From assembly GCA_028289545.1 (NCBI GenBank), contig JANQPG010000001.1, positions 45,206 through 109,205 on the forward strand: a DNA stretch of 64,000 bases, written 5' to 3'. Source of the stretch: Woeseiaceae bacterium. GTDB lineage: Bacteria; Pseudomonadota; Gammaproteobacteria; Steroidobacterales; Woeseiaceae. Made by a program: the position numbers and the translations under genes. Within the stretch, counting starts at the first letter, position 1. Each line of letters begins with the position of its first letter. Below are positions 33,628 to 42,067 of the stretch, one piece after another. A model generated the notes under the pieces. That model was not told the DNA's origin, did no database searches, and worked only from the letters and a program-made list of their open reading frames with translations.

Positions 33628-33665
33628 TTGACTTTACGCCGATTTTGTATCTATAACAGATACAA
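33628..33665 (+). promoter_or_regulatory. Promoter with 21-bp inverted-repeat operator of the MocR/exporter locus
   Basis: TTGTATCT (33645-33652) and AGATACAA (33658-33665) are a perfect 8-5-8 inverted repeat. It overlaps a plausible promoter for the MocR gene: TTGACT (33628-33633), 18 bp, TATAAC (33652-33657). It sits between the divergent MocR and Cys-rich/exporter/GST units and is the likely autoregulatory and target site. Confidence 0.65.
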
Positions 33666-33692
33666 TTCGTTGGAAATAGGACCTGCACAGTT

Positions 33693-35153
33693 ATGTTGAC
33701 CATCGACAAGTCCGATACCTGCGAGACGCCGTTTCTATACCAGCAGGTTGTTGATTTTATAAAGGAAAACATCGAACGCGGCGCACTGAAACCGGGTGAT
33801 CGTCTACCGTCCCTACGGCGCATGAGCCAGTCGGCCGGGGTGAGTATTCCGACCGTCAGGCAAGCCTACGTAGAGCTTGAAAAACAGCGCCGGGTCGAAT
33901 CGCGGCCGCAGTCGGGCTTTTACGTGCGGTCCTCACGGGCGAACCGGTTGGTGAGGAAAATCAGCACGGCCTGCTGCGACCCGGTGGAGCTGTCGTGTCG
34001 GTCGCTGATGAAGCGGATTTACGACGGCATCAACAATCCCGACCTGGTGCCGCTGGGTATTGCGAATCCGACGATGGCAAAGCCGCCCGTCAAGGGTCTG
34101 CACCGTGCCATGAAGCGCGTCATGGCGCGTACCGCCGAGCGCAGCATTGGCTATTCGCCCACTGTCGGCGAGCCGGGGCTGCGCCGGCAACTCGCCTTCC
34201 ACTACCTGGACACAACCGGCGTGACGGTGGATCCCGAGGATATTGCGATTACCAACGGAGCGCAGGAGGCGCTCCTGATTGCGCTCAGCGCCGCCGCGTC
34301 GCAAGGCGACGTGATCGCCGTCGAAACGCCAACCTATCACGGCGTCCTTGAGTTGATCGACAGCCTGGGCATGCTGGCTATCGAGGTCGAGACCTGCCCG
34401 GAGGAGGGGATTACGATTTCGGCGCTCGAACGCACGCTCGAGGCGCACCCCGTCAAGGCGTGTGTGCTGTCGACGACGCTGGGGAATCCGCTCGGTGTGA
34501 CGATGCCCAACAAAGATCGGCAGCGACTCGTCGACCTGCTGGCAAGGCACGACGTCGTGTTGATCGAAGATGACGTGTACGGTGACCTGCGCTTCGACGG
34601 CCAGCGGCCCATGCCGGCTCAGTTCCTGACTAGCGATGCGCGTATTATGACTTGCGGTTCGTTTTCGAAGACGGCATCACCCGGCTATCGTATTGGCTGG
34701 CTCGTCAGCCGCCATTTCAGCGAGCGTATCGAGCAGTTGAAGCGGGCGTTCTCGTGCACTTCGGGCCTGCTGCAGCAGCTGACGCTCGCCGAGTACATGG
34801 CAACCGGCGACTATGCGAGGAACCTGAAAGCGCTCAGGACGGAACTCAAGTACAACGCGGAGCGCATGGCTGGACTGATTGCCGAATACTTTCCAGAGGA
34901 GACGCGCATATCGAAGCCCGTCGGCGGGTCCGTGCTGTGGTTAGAACTGCCGAACGATGTCGATGCGGAGCAGCTGTTTGATGATGCGATAGAGGCGGGC
35001 ATCAGCATTACGCCGGGACACATCTTCTCGCCGAGCGGCCGATACACGAACTTCGTTCGGCTGAGTTTTGGCCATCCCTGGAGCGAACGGACCGAGGGTG
35101 CGATTCGCTGGTTGGGAAAACGTGTCGCTGAGCTGGCCGCCGAAGCCGCGTAA
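33693..35153 (+). CDS. MocR-family regulator (GntR DNA-binding domain plus aminotransferase domain)
   Basis: A 486-residue fusion. The N-terminal GntR winged helix (about 15-85) includes RRMSQSAGVSIPTVRQAYVE. A fold-type I aminotransferase-like domain follows (about 110-480), with the pyridoxal phosphate Lys in CGSFSKTASPGYRIGWLV, plus NPLGVTM and EDDVYGDLRF for cofactor and substrate contacts. MocR proteins use PLP with an amino acid or amine as effector and usually control a neighbouring gene. Here the target is most likely the divergent exporter/GST operon through the operator at 33645-33665. Confidence 0.93.
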   Translation: MLTIDKSDTCETPFLYQQVVDFIKENIERGALKPGDRLPSLRRMSQSAGVSIPTVRQAYVELEKQRRVESRPQSGFYVRSSRANRLVRKISTACCDPVELSCRSLMKRIYDGINNPDLVPLGIANPTMAKPPVKGLHRAMKRVMARTAERSIGYSPTVGEPGLRRQLAFHYLDTTGVTVDPEDIAITNGAQEALLIALSAAASQGDVIAVETPTYHGVLELIDSLGMLAIEVETCPEEGITISALERTLEAHPVKACVLSTTLGNPLGVTMPNKDRQRLVDLLARHDVVLIEDDVYGDLRFDGQRPMPAQFLTSDARIMTCGSFSKTASPGYRIGWLVSRHFSERIEQLKRAFSCTSGLLQQLTLAEYMATGDYARNLKALRTELKYNAERMAGLIAEYFPEETRISKPVGGSVLWLELPNDVDAEQLFDDAIEAGISITPGHIFSPSGRYTNFVRLSFGHPWSERTEGAIRWLGKRVAELAAEAA

Positions 35154-35187
35154 CACAACGTTGCGTCAAGCCGTCGAACGGAGCGTA

Positions 35188-35928
35188 CTAAGCTTGTTGT
35201 GACGCCGCGGCCGCTGCCGCGGTCACCGCTTCGATCTCGGCGTCCATTCCGCGCTCGTCTCTCATCCAGGTCGGAAACGTGCAGCTCAAAGCGCCGGCAA
35301 CTTGTCCGTCCGGGCCCAGCACCGGCGCGGCAACACACACGAGGCCGCGAGTAATCTCTTCGTCGTCGACGGCGTAGCCGCGCCGCCTTACGTCCTCGAG
35401 CGACGCGCGCAACCGCGTCTTGCTGGTGATCGTGTTGATGGTCATCGCGTCCAGTTTGCCGCGCAGTATTGCCCCCAGTTCGTCTTTGCCGACGGCGGAC
35501 AGCAGCACCTTGCCGATTCCCGTGCAGTGCAGCGGAAACGCCTTGCCGATTTCCGAGTGCAGGCGGATTCCAAAGTCGCCGGACTCGACCTTGTCGAGGT
35601 AAATCCCATGGCCGCCATCGCGAATACCGAGCGTCGTAATGTGTCCGGTTTTGTCGTGCAGGGCTTCCAGATGTGGCCGGACGACTTTTCTGAGGTCGTA
35701 GCCCGCCGCGACGGCTGAGCCGAGACGCGCCAACAGCAAACCGCCGGAATAGGTTTTCGAATCCGAATCGAAACGCAGCGCACCAATACCGGTGAGCTCG
35801 TTGAGCAAGCGGTGTGCCGTCGATTTTGGTACGCCGCTCTCGCGGACCGCTTCGGAGAACGTGGCGCCGTTGCTGCCCGCGCCGACGACGGCTTCGATGA
35901 GTCGAAAAGATTTTGCGGTCGAACTCAC
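35188..35928 (-). CDS. IclR-family transcriptional regulator
   Basis: A 246-residue IclR-type regulator. The N-terminal winged helix has ATFSEAVRESGVPKSTAHRLLNEL. The C-terminal effector domain has the segments HIEALHDKTGHITTLGIRDG-like (residues about 85-105), CTGIGKVLLSAVGKDELG and RGYAVDDEEITRGLVCVAAPV. Effectors in this family are often sugar acids or their keto-deoxy derivatives. It is divergent from eda-kdgK and is their likely regulator (KdgR-like role) through the palindrome near 35990. Confidence 0.93.
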   Translation of the reverse strand: MSSTAKSFRLIEAVVGAGSNGATFSEAVRESGVPKSTAHRLLNELTGIGALRFDSDSKTYSGGLLLARLGSAVAAGYDLRKVVRPHLEALHDKTGHITTLGIRDGGHGIYLDKVESGDFGIRLHSEIGKAFPLHCTGIGKVLLSAVGKDELGAILRGKLDAMTINTITSKTRLRASLEDVRRRGYAVDDEEITRGLVCVAAPVLGPDGQVAGALSCTFPTWMRDERGMDAEIEAVTAAAAAASQQA

Positions 35929-35982
35929 ATTCGCGCCCGATTGACATTGCCGGAAAATTTGGCAAAGATAGTCCTAAATACA

Positions 35983-36005
35983 GAACAGTGTTCCATATTT
36001 GGAAC
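35983..36005. promoter_or_regulatory. Overlapping palindromes between IclR gene and eda
   Basis: GTTCCA-TATT-TGGAAC (35990-36005) is a perfect 6-4-6 palindrome and overlaps GAACA-G-TGTTC (35983-35993). They are centred about 35 bp before the eda start. IclR-family sites often have this GGAA/TTCC pattern, so autoregulation and control of eda-kdgK are likely. Confidence 0.6.
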
Positions 36006-36037
36006 TTATTATCAACTCCTGAAAGGGCAGCAAACGA

Positions 36038-36679
36038 ATGACCGATCTGCAATCGCGGCTGGCGAATGCGCCCGTCGTACCACTGGTTCAGGCCGACGAC
36101 CCCGAGGTGGCGATTGCGACGACGCGGGCGCTCGCAGAGGGTGGCCTGACCGTTATCGAAGTGGTGCTGCGCACACCGGCCGCACTGGAATGCCTGGCCG
36201 CAATTTGTGCCCTCGACGACGATCTTGTGGTCGGTGCCGGGACGGTTTTGTCTGCGGCACAGGCATCCGAGGTGTTGGAGCGTGGCGCACAGTTTGTCGT
36301 TTCCCCCGGCCTCGACGACGCGGTTGTCGGCGTTGCCCAGTACAACGATGTTCCCGTGTTTCCGGGCGTCATGACCCCGTCGGAGGTCATGAAAGCGCGC
36401 AGTCTGGGGCTCAACACGGTGAAGTTTTTTCCGGCGTCGATCGCCGGCGGAATCCCTGCGCTCAAGGCGCTCGGCAGCGTGTTTGGCGATCTCAAATTTA
36501 TGCCGACGGGTGGCGTTTCGGCCGCCAATCTCGGCGAGTTCCTTGCGCTCGACAGCGTGCTGGCCTGCGGCGGCAGCTGGCTGACGCCGAAGACCGACAT
36601 TGCGGCCGGAAACTATGACGAAGTCACGCGGCTCGCCCGCGAAGCCGTTGCCATTGCAGCGGCGAGAGGAGAACGATAA
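36038..36679 (+). CDS. eda: 2-keto-3-deoxy-6-phosphogluconate aldolase
   Basis: A 213-residue class I aldolase that cleaves KDPG to pyruvate and glyceraldehyde 3-phosphate. The family's catalytic Glu lies in [17 protein letters not shown] and the Schiff-base Lys in [14 protein letters not shown]; phosphate-binding [10 protein letters not shown] and GGSWLTP follow. The gene stop overlaps the kdgK start (TAATG), giving tight coupling. Together they take 2-keto-3-deoxygluconate, for instance from uronic acids or aldonic acids, into central metabolism. Confidence 0.95.
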   Translation: MTDLQSRLANAPVVPLVQADDPEVAIATTRALAEGGLTVIEVVLRTPAALECLAAICALDDDLVVGAGTVLSAAQASEVLERGAQFVVSPGLDDAVVGVAQYNDVPVFPGVMTPSEVMKARSLGLNTVKFFPASIAGGIPALKALGSVFGDLKFMPTGGVSAANLGEFLALDSVLACGGSWLTPKTDIAAGNYDEVTRLAREAVAIAAARGER

Positions 36680-37710
36680 TGGCTGAATACCTGAGCGTTG
36701 GAGAAATCATGCTGCGGCTGAAATCGCCGGGTCACGAGCGGTTTTTTCAGTCGGGGGCGTTCGAAGCGACTTTTGGCGGCGGTGAGGCCAATGTTGCGGT
36801 TGCGCTGGCCAACTATGGACTGTCCAGCGGTTTTGTATCGGCGTTGCCGGACAACCCCATCGGAGAGGCGTGTGTGCGCGAACTCCGAGGGTTTGGTGTC
36901 GACGTCAGCCGGATACAGCGCCGCGGTGATCGCATTGGCATCTATTTCCTGGAGGCGGGCGCCAACCAGCGGCCGTCGAACGTCGTCTACGATCGAGCGG
37001 GCTCGGCAATTGCCGAAGCGGATCCGGCGGACTTCGACTGGTCGAGCATCTTCGACGGCGCGAAGTGGATGCACATTACGGGCATTACGCCGGCCCTCAG
37101 CGAATCGGCGGCGCAGTTAAGCCTCAATGCGGTCCGCGCGGCGCGCACGAAGGGCGTCACGGTCTCCTGCGATTTCAATTTCCGCGGCAAACTGTGGAAG
37201 TACGGCAAGTCGGCGCCCGAGGTCATGCGCGAACTCGTCAAGTACGTGGACGTCGGCATAGCCAACGAAGAGGACTGTCAGAAGTCGCTGGATATCAGCG
37301 TCGATGACGTCCACGTGGAAAGCGGCGAACTCGATCCGAAACGCTACGAGCGCCTGACCGAAAAGGTCATGGGCGAATTTCCGAATCTCGGCGTGCTGGC
37401 CGTGACGCTACGCGAATCCCGCAGCGCCGACCGCAACGGCTGGTCGGCGTGTCTGCGGGATCAGGACGGTTTCCGCTTGTCGCGTCGCTACGAGATCACC
37501 GACATTGTCGACCGCGTCGGCGGCGGCGACAGCTTTGCGTCGGCGTTGATCTATGCACTGAACGCCTACGAAGATCGTCAGGATTCCCTGGAGTTCGCGG
37601 TTGCGGCGAGCTGCCTCAAACACTCCATCCTGGGCGACTTCAATCGCGTGACCGTCGCCGAGGTCGAGAAGCTCATGGGCGGCGATGCATCGGGCCGCGT
37701 CCAGCGATAG
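36679..37710 (+). CDS. kdgK: 2-keto-3-deoxygluconate kinase (PfkB family)
   Basis: A 343-residue ribokinase-family sugar kinase. It shows the substrate-binding [27 protein letters not shown], and the catalytic Asp/anion-hole motif [17 protein letters not shown] in the C-terminal part. Phosphorylation of 2-keto-3-deoxygluconate supplies the substrate of the aldolase encoded immediately upstream. The 225-bp gap that follows contains a GC-rich imperfect hairpin without a T-run and no gene. Confidence 0.9.
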   Translation: MAEYLSVGEIMLRLKSPGHERFFQSGAFEATFGGGEANVAVALANYGLSSGFVSALPDNPIGEACVRELRGFGVDVSRIQRRGDRIGIYFLEAGANQRPSNVVYDRAGSAIAEADPADFDWSSIFDGAKWMHITGITPALSESAAQLSLNAVRAARTKGVTVSCDFNFRGKLWKYGKSAPEVMRELVKYVDVGIANEEDCQKSLDISVDDVHVESGELDPKRYERLTEKVMGEFPNLGVLAVTLRESRSADRNGWSACLRDQDGFRLSRRYEITDIVDRVGGGDSFASALIYALNAYEDRQDSLEFAVAASCLKHSILGDFNRVTVAEVEKLMGGDASGRVQR

Positions 37711-37935
37711 ACACAAGTGAAACTGTCCTGACCCGCGGTTGTTTTGCTTTCGCTCGACCGCGACGGACGGGCGCGCGTACGCCCCGGAGTTGAATCCCGC
37801 AACGCTTTTGCGATAGTTTCTGATGCCTGCGATCGCCGGTCGTCTCATTGACGGCACGTCCGCGGCACGCTCTGCGCCCGCTTCCCGAGGGGCAATGCCA
37901 GGTCTTCAGACGAGGGTCCTTACGCAGAGGTCTTC

Positions 37936-39471
37936 ATGAGTACGCAACCTACAACGCCTGTTGGTACGGGTTCCGATCGCGCGCGGCTGGCCGCGCTGTT
38001 CCGCGAATTCATCGATCCGGAATACGTGATCGAGGACCGGGAAACCCAACGCGTGTACGAGTGCGATGGGCTGTCGATGTACTGCGAGGAGCCAATGCTT
38101 GTCGTGCTGCCCGACACGATTGATCAGGCGCAGCGGGTCATGAAGATCTGCCATCAGTACGGGGTTCCGGTCGTCGCTCGCGGCGCCGGCACGGGACTGT
38201 GCGCTGGTGCTATGCCGCATCCCGACGGCGTCGTGCTGTCGATGGCAAAATTCACGCGCATTCTGGATATTGATCCCGTGGCGCGCACGGCAAGGCTCGA
38301 GCCGGGTGTGCGTAATCTGAGTATCAGCGAGGCGGCAGCGCCGTTCGGGCTTTACTACGCCCCGGATCCGTCCTCACAGATTGCCTGCACCATCGGCGGC
38401 AACGTCGCGGAAAACTCCGGCGGCGTGCACTGTCTCAAGTACGGTCTAACGGTACACAACGTGCTGAGGATCGAGATACTGACGGTCGAGGGCGAGAGAG
38501 TGACCATCGGCAGCGAGGCACTCGACAGCGCCGGTTTCGATTTGCTGGCGCTGCTCAACGGATCCGAAGGACTGCTGGGTATCACGACCGAGGTCACGGT
38601 CAAACTGCTGCCGGCGCCCGAAAAGGCGCAGGTCGTCATGGCGGCGTTCGATAGCGTCGAGGACGCCGGCAATGCCGTCAGCGCCGTCATCTCGAACGGC
38701 ATCATTCCCGGCGGGCTGGAGATGATGGACAGTGTCGCGATCTCCGCCGCTGAAGACTTCTGTCAGGCCGGTTATCCGAAAGAGGCCAACGCCCTGCTCT
38801 TGTGTGAGCTGGACGGTTCCGTGGCCGAGGTCGAGGAACAGATCGACACCGTGGATCGGTTGTTCCGCCAGCTCAAGGCCACGTCCACGCGCGTATCCGC
38901 CAGCGAAGCCGAGCGGCTGTTGATGTGGAAAGGGCGAAAGGCTGCGTTTCCCGCGGTCGGCCGCGTATCCCCGGACTACTACTGCATGGACGGCACGATA
39001 CCTCGCAGCCAGCTGGCCCACGTGCTGGTCGAGATCGAGAAGATGTCCCGGCACTACGGTCTCCGGGTGGCGAACGTATTTCACGCGGGCGACGGCAACC
39101 TGCACCCGCTGATCCTGTTCGATGCCAACGTTCCGGGTGAGTTCGAAAAGAGCGAGGAGTTCGGCGGCAAGATACTGGAGCTGTGTGTGGCCGTGGGCGG
39201 CTGTATCACTGGCGAGCACGGTGTCGGCGTGGAGAAGATTCGCCAGATGGCCGTGCAGTTCGACGATCGGGAGCTTAAGCAGTTTCACGCGGTCAAAGCG
39301 GCGTTCGATCCGGGGGGCACGCTGAATCCCGGCAAGGGAGTTCCAATGCTCAAACACTGCCAGGAGTATCGCAGCCTGAATCCCGATCTGGAGCCGAACG
39401 ATCAGCCTGTCGTGAGTAACGCGCATGACCGGCCTGCGGCTCGGTCTTCGCACCAGGCGGGCCGGCCTTGA
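37936..39471 (+). CDS. glcD: Glycolate oxidase subunit GlcD (FAD-linked)
   Basis: A 511-residue FAD-dependent 2-hydroxy-acid oxidase subunit. The PCMH-type FAD domain has VPVVARGAGTGLCAGAMPH and GGNVAENSGGVHCLKYGLT. The C-terminal FAD-oxidase domain has FHAGDGNLHPLILFD and GCITGEHGVGVEKIRQM, the latter with the His motif typical of GlcD and D-lactate dehydrogenases. It oxidises glycolate to glyoxylate together with GlcE and GlcF, which follow. AGAGGT precedes ATG 37936. Confidence 0.95.
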   Translation: MSTQPTTPVGTGSDRARLAALFREFIDPEYVIEDRETQRVYECDGLSMYCEEPMLVVLPDTIDQAQRVMKICHQYGVPVVARGAGTGLCAGAMPHPDGVVLSMAKFTRILDIDPVARTARLEPGVRNLSISEAAAPFGLYYAPDPSSQIACTIGGNVAENSGGVHCLKYGLTVHNVLRIEILTVEGERVTIGSEALDSAGFDLLALLNGSEGLLGITTEVTVKLLPAPEKAQVVMAAFDSVEDAGNAVSAVISNGIIPGGLEMMDSVAISAAEDFCQAGYPKEANALLLCELDGSVAEVEEQIDTVDRLFRQLKATSTRVSASEAERLLMWKGRKAAFPAVGRVSPDYYCMDGTIPRSQLAHVLVEIEKMSRHYGLRVANVFHAGDGNLHPLILFDANVPGEFEKSEEFGGKILELCVAVGGCITGEHGVGVEKIRQMAVQFDDRELKQFHAVKAAFDPGGTLNPGKGVPMLKHCQEYRSLNPDLEPNDQPVVSNAHDRPAARSSHQAGRP

Positions 39472-39521
39472 TTCCCGTAACCGTCGCTTGCGTGTAGCCG
39501 TTACGTCCGGGAATCGGATCG

Positions 39522-40616
39522 ATGTCTGATATCAGCCAACAGCTTACGGAACAGATAAGCGATGCGCGGGCCTCGGGAACCGCCCTTGCAATAGTCGGGC
39601 GGAACAGCAAAACGTTTTACGGGCGCGGAATCGTCGGTGACGCACTGCACGTCGGTGAGCATCGGGGGATCGTCGATTACCAGCCGGCGGAACTGGTGTT
39701 GACCGTGCGTGCCGGCACACCGCTCGAGGAGATCGAGCAGACGCTGGACGAACAGGGCCAGCGGCTTGCGTTCGACCCGCCGCATTTTCGTGGAGCCAGC
39801 ATTGGCGGCACCCTGGCCTGCAATCAGTCAGGCCCGTCGCGTCCCTGGATGGGGTCGGTGCGGGATATGGTACTTGGACTCAGGCTGATCAACGGCAAGG
39901 GTGAGCACCTCCGCTTCGGCGGCCAGGTCATGAAGAATGTCGCCGGCTATGACGTGTCGCGGCTGCAGGCGGGCGCGATGGGATGTCTTGGTGTGATTAC
40001 CGAGATTTCTTTCAAAGTCTTGCCCGGGCCCGCGGCGTCGCACACCGTGATCCTCGGCGGGGAAGATCCCGGTGCCGCGGTTTCGATCATGAATCGTTTG
40101 TCCGCTCGGCCGCTGCCGTTGACCGGCGCCTGCTGGTTAGCAGAGAGGGGCGTGGGCCGGCTGTACCTTCGCTTCGAGGGCGCGCGTAATGCCGTACATA
40201 GCGCGGTTGAGCAACTGCAGCAGGAATTCCCGGAGTCTGAATCGATGCGGGCGGACGACAATTTCTGGCATCGCCTGCGTGAACACGAACTCGATTTCTT
40301 CGATACGGAAGAGACGCTGTGGCGTTTTTCGGTGGGCGCCGCCCGGGATCTTCTGCCGGACGTCCCGGAAGACGAGTGGCTGATCGATTGGGGCGGCGCG
40401 CAACGCTGGCTGCGGGGAAGCGCCTACTCGCTGGACGAGTTGAACGCTTCGCTGCCGGTGGGCGCGGGAGAAGTGTCCGCGTTTCGACGCGGCGACCGCG
40501 AGGGAGAGGTTTTTCCCGAGCTCGCGGCGCCCGTCAAGGCGCTGCACACGCGCCTCAAAGAGGCCTTCGACCCCGACCGGCTGTTGAATCGCGGCCGCCT
40601 GTATAGCTGGCTATAG
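39522..40616 (+). CDS. glcE: Glycolate oxidase subunit GlcE
   Basis: A 364-residue second FAD-binding subunit, shorter than GlcD as usual. It contains GRNSKTFYGRG, FDPPHFRGASIGGTLACNQS and GGQVMKNVAGYDVSRLQAG, the last being a hallmark of GlcE. It lies 50 bp after glcD and 52 bp before glcF. It forms part of the membrane-associated GlcDEF complex that passes electrons from glycolate to the quinone pool. Confidence 0.94.
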   Translation: MSDISQQLTEQISDARASGTALAIVGRNSKTFYGRGIVGDALHVGEHRGIVDYQPAELVLTVRAGTPLEEIEQTLDEQGQRLAFDPPHFRGASIGGTLACNQSGPSRPWMGSVRDMVLGLRLINGKGEHLRFGGQVMKNVAGYDVSRLQAGAMGCLGVITEISFKVLPGPAASHTVILGGEDPGAAVSIMNRLSARPLPLTGACWLAERGVGRLYLRFEGARNAVHSAVEQLQQEFPESESMRADDNFWHRLREHELDFFDTEETLWRFSVGAARDLLPDVPEDEWLIDWGGAQRWLRGSAYSLDELNASLPVGAGEVSAFRRGDREGEVFPELAAPVKALHTRLKEAFDPDRLLNRGRLYSWL

Positions 40617-40668
40617 GTGGTGGTCGCAGATTGCGTCCAGGATCGCCAGTGGAAAACACATCGAAGCA

Positions 40669-41886
40669 ATGAAGACTGATTTTCACGCCAGGTTCCGCGA
40701 TGAGCCCGAGGCCCACGAGGCCGAAGCGATTCTGCGTGCCTGTGTTCACTGCGGTTTTTGCAACGCCACGTGTCCGACTTATCAGTTGCTCGGCGATGAA
40801 CGCGACGGTCCACGCGGTCGGATCTACCTGATGAAACAGCTGTTCGAAGAGGGCAGCGCCACCGTTAAAACGCTCAAGCACCTGGATCGCTGCCTGACCT
40901 GTCGGGCTTGCGAGACAACCTGCCCATCCGGAGTTCAGTACGGGCGCCTTGTCGACATCGGTCGGCACGTCGTGGAAAAGGACGTCAAACGCCCGCTGAA
41001 GGAGCGTCTGCTGCGCTGGTGTTTGTTGAAGGTGCTTCCTTATCGCAAGCGCTTTACGCCCCTGCTGCGGATGGGCCAGCTGTTCAGGCCGTTGTTACCG
41101 AGGGCCTTGCGTAACAAGATTCCGCGCCGGCAGGCGCATTCGCGCTGGCCGGAGAAACAACATCCAAGGGTCATGGTGGCGCTTGCGGGCTGTGCTCAGC
41201 CGGGCGCTACGCCGAACACGAATTTGGCGGCTGCGCGCGTACTGGACAAGTTGGGTGTTTCGCTCGTGGAGGTTCCGGAATCCGGCTGCTGCGGAGCGGC
41301 AAGCTATCATTTGTCCGATCACGATGCGGGTCTGGATTTTGCCCGCCGTAACATCGATGCCTGGTGGCCTGTCGTGGAACAGGGCGCCGAGGCCATCGTC
41401 ATTACGGCATCCGGTTGCGGCACGATGGTGAAGGACTACGGCCATCTGCTGGCGGGTGACGCGAAGTACGCGGAGAAGGCCAGAATCATCAGTGAATTGT
41501 CCAGGGATCTGAGCGAAATCGTTGCTGCAGAGAACTTGACCGGCTTGAAGCTCGACGGGGGCGGGCAAAGAATTGCCGTACACTGCCCGTGCAGTTTGCA
41601 GCACGGACAGCAGTTACCCGACGCGGTCGACAGCATACTGCGCGGACTGGGTTTTGAGCTCGCGGCGACCAAAGACAAGCACTTGTGTTGTGGCTCCGCG
41701 GGCACCTACTCAATACTGCAGCCTGCCCTCAGCCAGCAGCTGCTGGACAACAAACTCGAAGCGCTGACCGTCGACGATCCGGATCGAATCGTTACGGCGA
41801 ACGTGGGTTGTCAGTTACACCTGTCCAGCAAGTCGAAGCAACCGCTGAAACACTGGATCGAGGTGGTCGACGAAGCAATGACGTAG
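40669..41886 (+). CDS. glcF: Glycolate oxidase iron-sulfur subunit GlcF
   Basis: A 405-residue electron-transfer subunit. Two [4Fe-4S] motifs are present near the N-terminus, CVHCGFCNATCPTY and CLTCRACETTCPSGVQYG. They are followed by two Cys-rich CCG domains (SGCCGAASYHLSDH and LCCGSAGTYSILQP) that bind a further cofactor in this family. It completes the glcDEF operon; the glyoxylate formed can enter malate synthase G, encoded at 53757. Confidence 0.95.
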   Translation: MKTDFHARFRDEPEAHEAEAILRACVHCGFCNATCPTYQLLGDERDGPRGRIYLMKQLFEEGSATVKTLKHLDRCLTCRACETTCPSGVQYGRLVDIGRHVVEKDVKRPLKERLLRWCLLKVLPYRKRFTPLLRMGQLFRPLLPRALRNKIPRRQAHSRWPEKQHPRVMVALAGCAQPGATPNTNLAAARVLDKLGVSLVEVPESGCCGAASYHLSDHDAGLDFARRNIDAWWPVVEQGAEAIVITASGCGTMVKDYGHLLAGDAKYAEKARIISELSRDLSEIVAAENLTGLKLDGGGQRIAVHCPCSLQHGQQLPDAVDSILRGLGFELAATKDKHLCCGSAGTYSILQPALSQQLLDNKLEALTVDDPDRIVTANVGCQLHLSSKSKQPLKHWIEVVDEAMT

Positions 41887-42067
41887 GCGAGGAAATCGCC
41901 GGGTTTCTCTGCCGGATCCTATATATAAGGTGTAGCCTTTGGAGCGGGTTCCCACTAGGGGCAATTGCTTCCGCCGATTATTGTGTAATAATAAAAACAA
42001 ATCCAATAAAAACGCGAAATCCTGTTTCAAAAATTTCAGTACCGCAGGCCGCGTTCCCGGGGGGACT

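Noticed and set aside
37711..37935. Possible small gene or terminator between kdgK and glcD
   Set aside because: Only an imperfect GC-rich hairpin without a T-run is seen, and no frame with start and ribosome site.
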